DNA from: JAAYFJ01 sp964344295
GTDB taxonomy: Bacteria; Bacillota; Clostridia; Tissierellales; Peptoniphilaceae
DNA: 57,053 nt
Direction: 5' to 3'
Assembly (NCBI GenBank): GCA_964344295.1
Contig: CAYFMR010000008.1
Coordinates: 1 to 57,053 of the forward strand
Shown here: in pieces, positions 34,780 to 43,315 of the stretch
Layout: every line of letters begins with the position of its first letter
Numbering within the stretch: the first letter of the stretch is position 1
The notes under the pieces: model-generated
What the model was told of the DNA's origin: nothing
The model's input: only the letters and a program-made list of their open reading frames with translations
Databases searched by the model: none
Translations under genes and position numbers: made by a program

Positions 34780-36153
34780 ATGGAACCCAACCAAGAAAAT
34801 CTGAGTACAATTGCATTACACAAACAGTTGCTGACCATGAGTGTACCCACCATGGTCGGTTTTCTGCTGCAATCTCTCTATGACTTGGTGGATATGTTTT
34901 GGATCGGACGCATCGACTCCGCCTCCGTTGCCGGAATCACCCTCTTTAGCTCCATGATGATGTTCGCACTGGTCCTTAACCAAATCATTGGCGTGTCCTC
35001 TATCTCTCTGATCTCCCAAAACTTCGGTCGAAAAGATATGGAAGCCACCCGTATCGCCGTGGAGCAGACCATCTCCTTTAAAATCGTCATGGCCGTCATC
35101 TCCAGTGCCGTGATCCTCATCCTGTTAGACCCCTGGCTTGGCGTTTTTACCAAAGACCCCGCCGTCTTTGCCGCCGCCAAAGCCTACGCTAAAGTCCGGC
35201 TCTACTTTATGCCCTTCTTCTTTGCGTCGTATTCGGTCAACACGGCCCTTCGAAACATCGGCCATCCGGAAATGCCTATGAAGTTCATGATCTTCACATC
35301 CATTACCAATATGATCTTGGACCCCATCCTCATGTTCGACACCATCCCCTTTGTGAACCTGCCCGGCTTGGGCATGGGTGTCAAAGGGGCGGCCTGGGCC
35401 ACGGTCATCACCACGACCCTCGCCTTTTTCTGGGGGCTGATCCTACTCTTTTCCGACCGCTACCCTATCCGCATCACTTGGAAAGGCCTTTTTACCCTGG
35501 TGCCTTCCGTGGACAAAGCCCTGCTCTCCATTGGAGCCCCTTCCGGCGTAGAAGGCTTTTTGCGCACCGGCGCCAGCATGATCGTCCTCGCCCTCATCGG
35601 CACCTATGGCACCACCGCCATCACCCTGGCAGGCATCAGCCAACGATTGGGAAACTTCTTTATGAACGCCACTTTCGGCTTGGAAATGGGCGCTTCCTCT
35701 CTGGTGGGCTACTACCTGGGCAAGGAAAGTGTGGCCACTGCCAAGAGAACCGTGCGAGCTACTGTCTTTTACAGCTCCCTGCTGGGGCTGATCACCTTCA
35801 CCCTCTACATCGTCATCCCCAAAACCCTGCTGGGACTATTGGTCAACGATACCAAAGTCGTCGCCTTGGGGGTGCCCATGATGCGCATCTTCTCCATCGG
35901 CCTCTTCGGGTTCATGGCCTGCCTGGGCTTTCACTCCGCCTTCTCCGGCTCGGGGTACAACCGCCCTCTGGTCAACATTGCCGTCATTGCCCACTGGGGC
36001 GTGGAACTGCCGTTACTCTTTCTCTTTGCCAAAATCTTAAAGCTTCCCATGAGCTTTCTCTGGGTGGCCACCTCCACCGCCCTCTTAGTCAGTGCCGGCT
36101 TTACCTTCTACTATTACAAAAAAGAAACCTGGCTTTACAACCGAGTTCACTAA
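34780..36153 (+). CDS. MATE-family efflux transporter
   Basis: A 457-residue protein with about twelve membrane segments. The first cytoplasmic part HKQLLTMSVPTMVGFLLQSL and DMFWIGRIDSASVAGI match the N-terminal MATE consensus, repeated in the second half (GAPSGVEGFLRTGASMIV). It exports organic cations or drugs using sodium or proton gradients; substrates cannot be predicted. It follows the OsmC-like gene directly, and a terminator begins at its stop. Confidence 0.9.
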   Translation: MEPNQENLSTIALHKQLLTMSVPTMVGFLLQSLYDLVDMFWIGRIDSASVAGITLFSSMMMFALVLNQIIGVSSISLISQNFGRKDMEATRIAVEQTISFKIVMAVISSAVILILLDPWLGVFTKDPAVFAAAKAYAKVRLYFMPFFFASYSVNTALRNIGHPEMPMKFMIFTSITNMILDPILMFDTIPFVNLPGLGMGVKGAAWATVITTTLAFFWGLILLFSDRYPIRITWKGLFTLVPSVDKALLSIGAPSGVEGFLRTGASMIVLALIGTYGTTAITLAGISQRLGNFFMNATFGLEMGASSLVGYYLGKESVATAKRTVRATVFYSSLLGLITFTLYIVIPKTLLGLLVNDTKVVALGVPMMRIFSIGLFGFMACLGFHSAFSGSGYNRPLVNIAVIAHWGVELPLLFLFAKILKLPMSFLWVATSTALLVSAGFTFYYYKKETWLYNRVH

Positions 36154-36174
36154 CCCTCGCCCCGCGAGGGTTTT
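36154..36174 (+). terminator. Terminator of mate gene
   Basis: A 6-bp GC stem (CCCTCG with CGAGGG) followed by TTTTCTTT starts right after the stop codon. Confidence 0.8.
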
Positions 36175-36495
36175 CTTTGACCCAAAACACCATGACGGCC
36201 CACACCATCCCAGCATTCTGTGTCTCTCGCAGGCTGTTCCATCACCATGGAACTTCGGTATACGGGTCTAGTGATGGGCTTAAACCCCATCGCCGGTGCC
36301 AACGATCCTGCAACTTATGATGGCTTCTACCGGTTCATCGCCTTGTCGGTTGCGCCCTTTTGCCTTCTTCATCGACGGATGCCTCCGTGACATGACCTTG
36401 CACCTGCCGTCCAACGGCCTTCACTCACCTTTGACCGTTGCCCTCGTCTTTCCTCTGCCCCTCGCCGCAGCAATCTTACCCGGCATCAGGGCATA
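36175..36495. other. Gene-free, possibly degraded region
   Basis: About 320 bases hold no frame with a ribosome site and clear family. Fragments in shifting plus-strand frames look membrane-protein-like (for example MELRYTGLVMGLNPIAG and, after a frame change, LTVALVFPLPLAAAILPG), which could mean a decayed gene. I cannot identify it. Confidence 0.35.
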
Positions 36496-36520
36496 CAAAA
36501 AGACGGCTCCATGGCCGTCT
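36496..36520 (-). terminator. Terminator downstream of tRNA-like element
   Basis: A 7-bp stem (AGACGGC with GCCGTCT) followed by TTTTTGT on the minus strand lies about 90 bases after the tRNA-like element. It would end a minus-strand transcript carrying the DIP1984 gene and that element. Confidence 0.7.
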
Positions 36521-36608
36521 GTCCCTCTACCCGCCCTCATCGTCAAAATCAGTGCCCAGGTGATAAAACTCAATTGTTTAAGATGCAGATGTAAACATGA
36601 CAAGCTGA

Positions 36609-36682
36609 TCTGTTACGGGGAATCGAACCCCCGAGAGGCTTTCTCTCACCAACTGTTGCGCTTTCACTCCGCCGAGTAGCAC
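36609..36682 (-). ncRNA. tRNA-like element without an anticodon arm
   Basis: On the minus strand a T-arm like hairpin (GGGG-TTCGATT-CCCC, 36617-36631) is preceded by a long variable-arm like hairpin (GAGAG-AAAGC-CTCTC, 36633-36647). A D-arm like stretch (GGCGGAGTGAAAGCGC) lies further 5'. Possible acceptor strands GTGCTAC and GTAACAG pair at five of seven positions. Only about eight bases separate the D-like and variable-like arms, so there is no anticodon arm, and no CCA follows. It may be a decayed leucine/serine-type tRNA, an integration scar or a tRNA-mimic RNA. It lies 27 bases after the DIP1984-family gene. Confidence 0.55.
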
Positions 36683-36709
36683 TCGCCTTTTGTCGATTAC
36701 ACCGAAAGT

Positions 36710-37162
36710 TTACCGAAGTTCTGTCAGCCAATTGGTCTCTTGTACCATCAACTCAATCTCTCTAAGCTCCTTAGCCAACAGATCCATTTCCTTTTGCAAC
36801 GCTTTCACATCCACTGACGTGAACACTTTGATCTCCGTGCGACCGTATCGCGGTGTGATATCTCCTGCCGCTTCTGCTAAGGAGGAGAGTACGCTGCGTT
36901 TTAACTTTAACGCCTCCCTCATGGCCAAGACACGCGTGAGACTTCCTTTTTTGGTCATGGTCTGGCTGTTGGTGTCGTTGATGCGAAAGATCAGCTCCTC
37001 CAACTGCGCCACCGATTCGTCTAAGTCTCGACGCAAGTCCGCCACGTCTTCCAACGGCCGCTCCCCTTCCTGGTACAAGGCGTTTAACGTCAGCCGCTTG
37101 CGCAGCTCCTCAATCCGGTTTTGAAGATCGCTTCTATATTGTAATGCTTCCGCTAATTTCAT
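36710..37162 (-). CDS. DIP1984-family (septicolysin-like) protein
   Basis: A 150-residue, mostly helical protein of the DIP1984 family. Marks are KLAEALQYRSDLQNRIEELR at the N-terminus and, in the middle, IFRINDTNSQT and LTRVLAMREALKLKRSVLSS. The predicted structure is a long helical hairpin, coiled-coil in character. Function is unknown; the label septicolysin is historical. ATG 37162 has AAAGGAG nine bases upstream; an earlier start would add 41 unconserved residues. It is divergent from the methionine T-box operon and is followed by the tRNA-like element. Confidence 0.82.
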   Translation of the reverse strand: MKLAEALQYRSDLQNRIEELRKRLTLNALYQEGERPLEDVADLRRDLDESVAQLEELIFRINDTNSQTMTKKGSLTRVLAMREALKLKRSVLSSLAEAAGDITPRYGRTEIKVFTSVDVKALQKEMDLLAKELREIELMVQETNWLTELR

Positions 37163-37292
37163 CTCTTGTCGCTCCTTTCTTCCGTCTTTTGGCGCGTCCC
37201 CATTGTAACCCATGAGGTATGCCCATCGCAACCTCGCCCACTCTGTTTTTCTAAGACCCTGGACGCTTGGCATAAATTTTTTCATTTACTGG

Positions 37293-37320
37293 TTGACAGG
37301 CTTTTTTTCTCGTGTATAAT
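37293..37320 (+). promoter_or_regulatory. Promoter of methionine transport operon
   Basis: Perfect TTGACA (37293-37298) and TATAAT (37315-37320) elements lie 16 bases apart, directly upstream of the T-box leader. Confidence 0.88.
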
Positions 37321-37326
37321 ATAGGC

Positions 37327-37588
37327 AATGACATGGACGAGGAGAGTAATCTTGGAAGCACGTCACAGAGAGGGCCCGTTTTGGTGAAAGGGTCACGTGG
37401 AGACAAGGTGAACATGGCCTTTGAGTCTGAGTCGCTGAGTGGAGACATTAGGCGGCTCCGGGGTTCTTACCGTTATCATAAGAGAGTCATGAACACGTGA
37501 CGCTGAGGACATAGCTGTGAGGCTATGTTAAAATAAGGTGGTACCGCGATATTTCGCCCTTATATGCAATGGCATATAAGGGTTTTTT
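37327..37588 (+). promoter_or_regulatory. Methionine T-box riboswitch leader
   Basis: The T-box GGTGGTACCGCG is at 37537-37548. A strong terminator follows (CCCTTATATGC with GCATATAAGGG, 37557-37582, then six T). Stem I begins near GAGGAGAGTAA. A candidate methionine specifier ATG lies at 37414-37416 in the context GAACATGG. Low charged tRNA-Met should permit readthrough into metNIQ. The specifier agrees with the transporter type downstream. Confidence 0.92.
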
Positions 37589-37614
37589 ATTTGATTCAAA
37601 ACAAAGGAGGCTCT

Positions 37615-38649
37615 ATGATTACATTAAAACATGTTTCGGTGACGTTTCCGCAAAAACCGGAGCCGGTCCACGCTGTCAAAGATGTGTCCCTCACCATCGA
37701 GGAGGGAGAAATCTTCGGCATCGTCGGCTTCTCCGGTGCAGGAAAGTCCACCTTGGTGCGCACCATCAATATGCTGGAGCGCCCCACTGCCGGTGAAGTC
37801 TGGGTCAAAGGCGAAGAACTCACCCAGCTTTCAGAAAAAGAACTGCGTCCCCATCGTCGCAATATGGGGATGATCTTTCAACACTTTAATCTCTTTCATG
37901 CCCGCACCGTCTACCAAAATGTCTACTACCCCTTGCGCAAACTGGATTTGCCCCAAGAGGAAAAAGATGCCCGGGTCCGTGAACTGCTCTCCCTGGTCGA
38001 CATGGAAGAACGCATGAACGCCTACCCCCGAGAACTTTCCGGCGGACAAAAACAACGAGTCGCCATCGCCCGCGCCCTGGCTACCAAGCCGGACATCCTA
38101 CTTTGTGACGAGGCCACATCCGCCCTAGACCCGAAGACCACTCGCAGCATCCTGGAGCTTTTGCGCCGCTTAAACGAAGAACTGGGCCTGACCATCGTCA
38201 TGATCACTCACCAAATGGAAGTCATCAAGGCCGTCTGCCACCGCGCCGCGGTGATGGAGGCGGGGCACATCATCGAATGTGGCCGAGTCTTAGACATTTT
38301 CAGCCAGCCCCAAGAGGAACTCACCCGAGAAATTGTGGGCACAGACCTCATCACGCCAGATATGCAAGCGCAGCTGGAAGACCAAATCAAACCGGAGGAG
38401 ACCCTAGTCCACTTCGTCTTTATCGGCTCCAGTGCGATGGAACCTTTGATGGTCCATATCTACAAAAAATTTGCCATTGAGACCAATATCCTCTTCGGCT
38501 CGTTAGAATACTTAAACGGTAAACCCTTAGGCAACCTCATCGTCGGCCTCACCGACCCTGAGAATCGTTTGGAAGAAGCCTTGACGTACCTACGTCAACA
38601 AGATGTTTTAGCGGAGGTGTTATCATGTTCGAAAACGTCATCAAACTAG
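37615..38649 (+). CDS. metN: Methionine ABC transporter ATPase
   Basis: A 344-residue ATPase of the methionine uptake family. Walker A is GFSGAGKST, the signature LSGGQKQRV, Walker B ILLCDEATSALD. The C-terminal NIL domain (about 265-340, VHFVFIGSSAMEPLMVHIYK) is the methionine sensor that inhibits transport when internal methionine is high. ATG 37615 follows AAAGGAGG; earlier codons belong to the terminator. It overlaps metI by 25 bases. Confidence 0.95.
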   Translation: MITLKHVSVTFPQKPEPVHAVKDVSLTIEEGEIFGIVGFSGAGKSTLVRTINMLERPTAGEVWVKGEELTQLSEKELRPHRRNMGMIFQHFNLFHARTVYQNVYYPLRKLDLPQEEKDARVRELLSLVDMEERMNAYPRELSGGQKQRVAIARALATKPDILLCDEATSALDPKTTRSILELLRRLNEELGLTIVMITHQMEVIKAVCHRAAVMEAGHIIECGRVLDIFSQPQEELTREIVGTDLITPDMQAQLEDQIKPEETLVHFVFIGSSAMEPLMVHIYKKFAIETNILFGSLEYLNGKPLGNLIVGLTDPENRLEEALTYLRQQDVLAEVLSCSKTSSN

Positions 38650-39287
38650 GCGCTACGCCGTTTATCCAAGCCACCCTTTCCACTTTATACATGGTCAGCG
38701 TCACGGCGATCTTCGCTGGGATCTTAGGCCTCTTTTTCGGCACCCTCCTGGTAACCACCCAAAAAGACGGTGTACTGGAAGCTCCGGCGCTGCATACCAT
38801 TTTAGATAAAGTCATCAACTTATTACGCTCCATCCCCTTTATCATCCTCTTGGCCTTGGTGGCCCCTTTGACCGTTCTCATCGTCAAAACCAGGATTGGG
38901 GATACGGCAGCCATCGTTCCCTTGGTGTTCGGAACCTTCCCCTTTTTCGCCCGCCAAGTGGAAAACTCCCTGGCCACTGTGGAGCCAGGTATGATCGAAG
39001 CGGCGAGGAGCATGGGCGAAACGCCTACGGAAATCATCTTTGGCGTCTACCTGAAAGAGGCTTTGCCCTCCCTGATCCGCAGCTCGGCCTTAACGCTGAT
39101 TAGCCTCATCGGCCTCAGCGCCATGGCGGGCATCGTCGGCGCCGGTGGATTAGGAAAGCTGGCCATCGCCCAAGGCTACAACCGTTTTCAAGACGACGTG
39201 ACCTTAGTGGCCACTTTGATCATCTTAGTTTTGGTCTACCTCATCCAGGGCATTGCCCATGGATTGGTTAAAAAGACAACCCATTAA
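38625..39287 (+). CDS. metI: Methionine ABC transporter permease
   Basis: A 220-residue permease with five membrane segments. The EAA-loop like motif EAARSMGETPTEIIFGVYLKEA ends the cytoplasmic coupling helices, and LIGLSAMAGIVGAGGLGKLA is the family signature. It forms the dimeric channel with MetN. It starts inside the end of metN, with GGAGG ten bases ahead, and is followed 17 bases later by metQ. Confidence 0.94.
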   Translation: MFENVIKLGATPFIQATLSTLYMVSVTAIFAGILGLFFGTLLVTTQKDGVLEAPALHTILDKVINLLRSIPFIILLALVAPLTVLIVKTRIGDTAAIVPLVFGTFPFFARQVENSLATVEPGMIEAARSMGETPTEIIFGVYLKEALPSLIRSSALTLISLIGLSAMAGIVGAGGLGKLAIAQGYNRFQDDVTLVATLIILVLVYLIQGIAHGLVKKTTH

Positions 39288-39304
39288 ATTTTAAGGAGGA
39301 AATC

Positions 39305-40141
39305 ATGAAAAAAGTATTAACCATTGCAGTCAGTCTGTTACTCGTATTAAGCCTGGTGGGCTGCACAGGAGGAGACAAAGCCCCTGCCACCCCCGATGCC
39401 GATGGAAACATCACCGTCAAAGTCGGCGTCGTCGGCGAGAAAAACGAAGTCTGGGAGTTCGTAGCCGACAAGTTAGCCAAGGAAGGCATCATCATCAAAC
39501 TGGTCACCTTCACCGACTACCAACAACCTAACGATGCTCTAGCCAGTGGCGACTTAGACTTAAACTCCTTCCAACATTATAAATTCTTAAACCAATACAA
39601 TACCGACAAAGGCACGGATCTTATCGCCATCGGCGACACCATCATCGCCCCCTTAGCTCTTTACTCCAACCAGATCCAATCCATTGACGAATTTGGCGAA
39701 GGCGACCGCATTGCCATTCCCGAAGACCCCACCAACTACTCCCGCTCCCTGGCGCTATTAGAGACAGCCGGCCTGATCACCCTAGATCACAGCGTGACCA
39801 ACCCCGGACTGGAAGACGTGGTGGAAAACCCCTTGGGTCTGGACATCCTTCCCATGGACCCCAGCCAAACCGTTCGCGCTTTAGACGATGTGAAAGCTTC
39901 TGTCATCAACAATGACTTTGCGGAAGATGCCGGCCTCACCGCCAAAGAAGATGGTATCTTCGTCGAACCTGTCAACGAATTCTCTCAACCCTACATTAAC
40001 GTCATCGCCGCTCGTGCCGAAGATGCCAACAACGAAGTCTACTTAAAAATTGTCGACGCTTACCAACAAGATGACACCAAGGAAGTCATCGACGAAGTGT
40101 ACCACGGTAGTCAAATTCCCGCTTGGGAGTTCGGCAAATGA
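39305..40141 (+). CDS. metQ: Methionine-binding lipoprotein
   Basis: A 278-residue NlpA/MetQ-type lipoprotein. The signal ends in the lipobox LSLVGC (Cys 20) followed by a short flexible linker. The mature part begins ITVKVGVVGEKNEVWEF. Ligand-loop marks are DLDLNSFQHYKFLNQYN and IAIPEDPTNYSRSLALLE. It captures methionine outside the membrane for MetNI. Its TGA overlaps the ATG of the M20 gene by four bases. Confidence 0.94.
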   Translation: MKKVLTIAVSLLLVLSLVGCTGGDKAPATPDADGNITVKVGVVGEKNEVWEFVADKLAKEGIIIKLVTFTDYQQPNDALASGDLDLNSFQHYKFLNQYNTDKGTDLIAIGDTIIAPLALYSNQIQSIDEFGEGDRIAIPEDPTNYSRSLALLETAGLITLDHSVTNPGLEDVVENPLGLDILPMDPSQTVRALDDVKASVINNDFAEDAGLTAKEDGIFVEPVNEFSQPYINVIAARAEDANNEVYLKIVDAYQQDDTKEVIDEVYHGSQIPAWEFGK

Positions 40142-41316
40142 AATTAAGTGCTGACGTACGCCAGCTCTATCCTGAGCTGGTACGCTGGAGACGCCATCTA
40201 CACCAGCACCCTGAACCCAGCATGAAAGAGTACCAAACCGCCAGTTACCTCAAGCAAGCGTTGGACTCCTTCGCCGTTCCTTACCAATCGGTGGGAGACA
40301 CCGGCATTTGGGCCACCATCACCGGTGCCCATCCCGGTCCAGTCACCCTCCTGCGAGCCGACATGGACGCCTTGGAGATGGCCGACCAAAAGACCTGTGA
40401 CTACAAAAGCCAAACCCCCGGTCTACACCACGCCTGTGGCCACGATGGCCACACCGCGTCCCTTTTGGGAGCGGCCAAGATCCTAAAGGCCCGCCAACAA
40501 GAGCTTCACGGCACCGTCCACCTCTGCTTCCAACCGGGAGAAGAGATCGGTGCCGGAGCCCGAACCTTTGTGGCCGCAGGACTCTTAGACGACGTGGACA
40601 CCGCTTTCGGCATCCACTTAAACTCCTATTTGGAGCTGGGAAAAGTCGCTGTGGTCCCTGGCCCCACCTTTGCTTCCTGTGACATCCTGACCATCGAAGT
40701 ACAAGGCAAAGCCTCCCACGCCGCCCGACCTCACGAAGGGGCCGACGCCGCCTTAGCCGCTGCCGCCATCCTCATGGCCCTGCAATCGGTGATGAGCCGA
40801 CGCAAAGATCCACTGCACCCCTCTGTGCTCTCCTTCGGTAAACTGGAGGCCGGCACCCGCTACAACGTCGTGGCGGACAAAGCGATATTAGAAGGCACCT
40901 TGCGAGTGATGACCCCGGAGATGCGCGAGCACCTCTTACCCATCATCGAGGACACCATCCACACCACAGCTCGTTCCTACGGATGCGAAGCCACGTTGGA
41001 CCGCTATAACGCCGCCAATCCTCTCATCAACGACGTTGACTACACCGCCTTTTGCGGTCACCTCACCGAAGAAGTGGTGGGAGCCGAAAACATCGTGGCC
41101 AACTTCCCCCTCACTTTAGCCGCCGACGACTTTGCCGACTTCTCTACCCTGGTTCCCGGCTGCTACCTGCGCGTGGGAAGTCGCAGTGGCCCCGCCACCG
41201 CCTACCCTCACCATCACGTCCTCTTTGACATCGACGAAGAAAGCCTGATGATCTCCACGGAGCTCTACGTGCGCATGGCCATGGAAGCCCATCGCTACCA
41301 CCGCGTTGACAACTAA
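40138..41316 (+). CDS. M20-family amidohydrolase in the methionine operon
   Basis: A 392-residue zinc amidohydrolase of the M20D (hippurate hydrolase/N-acyl-amino-acid) group. Metal residues lie in HHACGHDGHTA, the general-base glutamate in CFQPGEEIGAGA, and the dimerisation-domain histidine in GKASHAARPHEGADA. Translation is coupled to metQ (ATGA). Because the operon is under a methionine T-box, it probably frees methionine from an N-acyl or dipeptide form taken up by MetNIQ. That substrate is inferred from context only. Confidence 0.88.
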   Translation: MKLSADVRQLYPELVRWRRHLHQHPEPSMKEYQTASYLKQALDSFAVPYQSVGDTGIWATITGAHPGPVTLLRADMDALEMADQKTCDYKSQTPGLHHACGHDGHTASLLGAAKILKARQQELHGTVHLCFQPGEEIGAGARTFVAAGLLDDVDTAFGIHLNSYLELGKVAVVPGPTFASCDILTIEVQGKASHAARPHEGADAALAAAAILMALQSVMSRRKDPLHPSVLSFGKLEAGTRYNVVADKAILEGTLRVMTPEMREHLLPIIEDTIHTTARSYGCEATLDRYNAANPLINDVDYTAFCGHLTEEVVGAENIVANFPLTLAADDFADFSTLVPGCYLRVGSRSGPATAYPHHHVLFDIDEESLMISTELYVRMAMEAHRYHRVDN

Positions 41317-41322
41317 ACCTAC

Positions 41323-41370
41323 CATAAAAGACCGGCAAGGCGTTCTTTGTGAGCCAACCGGTCTTTTATG
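41323..41370. terminator. Hairpin closing met operon
   Basis: A 13-bp perfect outer stem (CATAAAAGACCGG with CCGGTCTTTTATG) with a 22-base loop follows the M20 stop. There is no pure U tract after it, only T-rich stem arms, but stability suggests it ends the operon. Confidence 0.72.
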
Positions 41371-41437
41371 CATCCCTTTTAGGGTATCTATCATTAATCA
41401 ATACATGTCACTCTGTAAAATAGAAAGAAGGTTAACG

Positions 41438-42022
41438 ATGAAAACTTACCCCTCCAGAACAGACGCCCTCGCTTTATTGCAAAAATATAACCAAGACCCC
41501 TTCCACCTGCGCCATGCCATCACCTTAGAAGCCGTGATGCAATACTTTGCCGAAGAGCAAGGCTTTGGCGACGAAAAGGACTTTTGGGGCATTGTCGGAC
41601 TCTTACACGATGTGGACTTTGAAGTCTATCCGGACACCCACCTGGCAGAAGCGCCCCGCATCCTCGGCGAAATCAACGCCTCCGATGAATTGATCCACGC
41701 CGTCTGCTCCCATGGCTATGGCATCTGCACCGACGTAAAACCCACCCACCAAATGGAAAAAATTCTCTTTGCCGTCGACGAGCTCACCGGACTCATTTAT
41801 GCCGCGGCTTTGATGCGCCCTTCCAAAAGCACCAAGGACATGGAGCTTAAATCCGTCAAGAAAAAATACAAAGACAAAAAATTTGCCGCCGGCTGCTCCC
41901 GTGACATCATCTCCCGGGGTGCCGAAGACCTGGGCTGGGAACTCAATGTCCTGTTAGAAGAAACCTTAAAAGCCATGCAAGCCACCGAAGATCGCATTGA
42001 AGAAAATTTGGCTCAACTCTAG
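41438..42022 (+). CDS. HD-domain hydrolase
   Basis: A 194-residue HD-superfamily protein. The metal pair lies in VGLLHDVDFEVYPD (about residues 57-62), with histidines in FHLRHAITLEAVMQ and AVCSHGYGICTDV and a late aspartate in FAVDELTGLIYA. Such proteins hydrolyse phosphoesters, often nucleotides. The Lys-rich stretch KSVKKKYKDKKFAAG is unusual and may bind nucleic acid or nucleotides. ATG 41438 follows GAAGG. It appears monocistronic. Confidence 0.87.
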   Translation: MKTYPSRTDALALLQKYNQDPFHLRHAITLEAVMQYFAEEQGFGDEKDFWGIVGLLHDVDFEVYPDTHLAEAPRILGEINASDELIHAVCSHGYGICTDVKPTHQMEKILFAVDELTGLIYAAALMRPSKSTKDMELKSVKKKYKDKKFAAGCSRDIISRGAEDLGWELNVLLEETLKAMQATEDRIEENLAQL

Positions 42023-42115
42023 GCGCTTCTCCTGCAAGATTGCCTAAAACTCTTTCTTTTTTTCCCCACATCGTGTATAACATTAAGAAGAGACTATTAG
42101 AACAGGGGGAATCAC

Positions 42116-42958
42116 ATGTTATCAACCTCAACCGTCATCGGTCGCCTCCTTTTGGCTGCCACTTGCGGCGCCATGATCGGCATCGAGCGGGAACTCAATC
42201 GCCGGGCTGCCGGCTTTCGAACCCATACCCTCGTCAGTTTGGGTTCGTGTCTTTTTACACTGATTTCTTTTGACGCCATGCAAGCCACCGGTGGCAATTA
42301 TGACGCTGCCCGCATCGCCGCCCAAGTCGTCAGCGGCATTGGCTTTCTCGGTGCCGGTACCATCTTGCAACGCAAAAACCGCGTATCCGGCCTGACCACC
42401 GCTGCTACCCTGTGGCTCTCGGCGGGCATCGGCATGGGTATGGGAGTGGGCTACTACGCCCCTGCTGCCATGGCCACCATCGTTGGCCTGATTACCTTGG
42501 CCAGCTTAAAGGTGGTCAGTGACTTCTTTACTAAGAATCACTCAGAAACCGTCGAGCTCTTAATCACCAACGAAGCCATCTACCCCGAACTCATCAAAGA
42601 CCTCTTCGCTTCCCACGGTATCAACGTGCGCAAACTCTACTTCACGACCCACTACCAACAAACCGACGACAGCCGCTACGTCATGGAACTGGTCTTTCCC
42701 GAATACATGGACCAGCTGCAATTCTTCAAAGAGATTCGCGATGAAATCGGCCTCTCCCGCGTCCGCTACATCACCCGAGAAGGCACCGAAGACTTTGAAC
42801 TGTTAAACCACGAAGCCTTTTGCCATGAAGCGGGCAACGAGGACAACGCCTTCTGCCGTACCGACTTGGGGCCAGAGGCCAAAACTCCCCAAGCTCCAGC
42901 CCCGCCTTCCACTGCCTCACACGACCAAGATGAAAAAACCCAACCACCCACATCTTGA
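42116..42958 (+). CDS. MgtC/SapB-family membrane protein
   Basis: A 280-residue protein. Residues 1-135 contain four membrane segments with the family core GAMIGIERELNRRAAGFRTH and GIGFLGAGTILQRKNRVSGL. Residues 140-225 form a cytoplasmic ACT-like domain. A Pro/Thr/Gln-rich, probably disordered tail follows residue 250. MgtC proteins affect magnesium and membrane potential, often by acting on ATP synthase; direct transport is not established. The terminator after it is shared with the converging gene. Confidence 0.9.
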   Translation: MLSTSTVIGRLLLAATCGAMIGIERELNRRAAGFRTHTLVSLGSCLFTLISFDAMQATGGNYDAARIAAQVVSGIGFLGAGTILQRKNRVSGLTTAATLWLSAGIGMGMGVGYYAPAAMATIVGLITLASLKVVSDFFTKNHSETVELLITNEAIYPELIKDLFASHGINVRKLYFTTHYQQTDDSRYVMELVFPEYMDQLQFFKEIRDEIGLSRVRYITREGTEDFELLNHEAFCHEAGNEDNAFCRTDLGPEAKTPQAPAPPSTASHDQDEKTQPPTS

Positions 42959-42967
42959 AATCCATCA

Positions 42968-43010
42968 AAAAGCCCTTGCACCGGTTTAATCCCGGTCCAA
43001 GGGCTTTTTT
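42968..43010 (+). terminator. Terminator of mgtC-like gene overlapping TIGR04076 end
   Basis: A long stem (AAAGCCCTTG and ACCGG with CCGGT and CCAAGGGCTTT) followed by T run. Its bases include the last codons and TAA stop of the converging gene (42986-42988). Confidence 0.9.
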
Positions 43011-43315
43011 TCATCTACGATTGTTTCCAAATAAAAACTTACCGGCCGAAACCCATCATTGCAGGAAATCATCGCCGAACGAGGATCGACCATCCAATCG
43101 TCAAAGATACGACTCCCGCCACAGGCCAGCGTCAATACATAGGGGTAGAGATTTTGCCAAGCACTCTCACACATCCCCGGCGGCAACAAAGCCTCTTTTG
43201 ACACAAAGACGGCGCCCTCCTCCATAGGGCAGGGAGAAGGTAAGGGAGACTCAAAGCGTTCCATAAGATCCCGATGTTCAATTTTTTTCATCACGGTAAT
43301 CCGCACGTCTAACAT
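42986..43315 (-). CDS. TIGR04076-family protein
   Basis: A 109-residue protein with DVRITVMKKIEHRDLMERFE at the N-terminus, a conserved cysteine in SPCPMEEGAVF, PPGMCESAWQNLYPYVLTLA, and SCNDGFRPVSFYLE at the end. This order matches TIGR04076, a small cysteine-bearing family without known role. It starts inside the end of truA (overlap seven bases) with AAGGAGGT six bases before the ATG, so it is the last gene of the ecf-truA operon. Confidence 0.82.
   Translation of the reverse strand: MLDVRITVMKKIEHRDLMERFESPLPSPCPMEEGAVFVSKEALLPPGMCESAWQNLYPYVLTLACGGSRIFDDWMVDPRSAMISCNDGFRPVSFYLETIVDEKKPLDRD

Noticed and set aside
35478..36320. Long plus-strand frame of 280 codons
   Set aside because: It lies in another frame of the MATE gene, is rich in His/Arg/Pro as expected of a shadow frame, and has no ribosome site.
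36609..36682. Functional tRNA gene
   Set aside because: No anticodon arm, mismatches in the acceptor and T stems, and no CCA.
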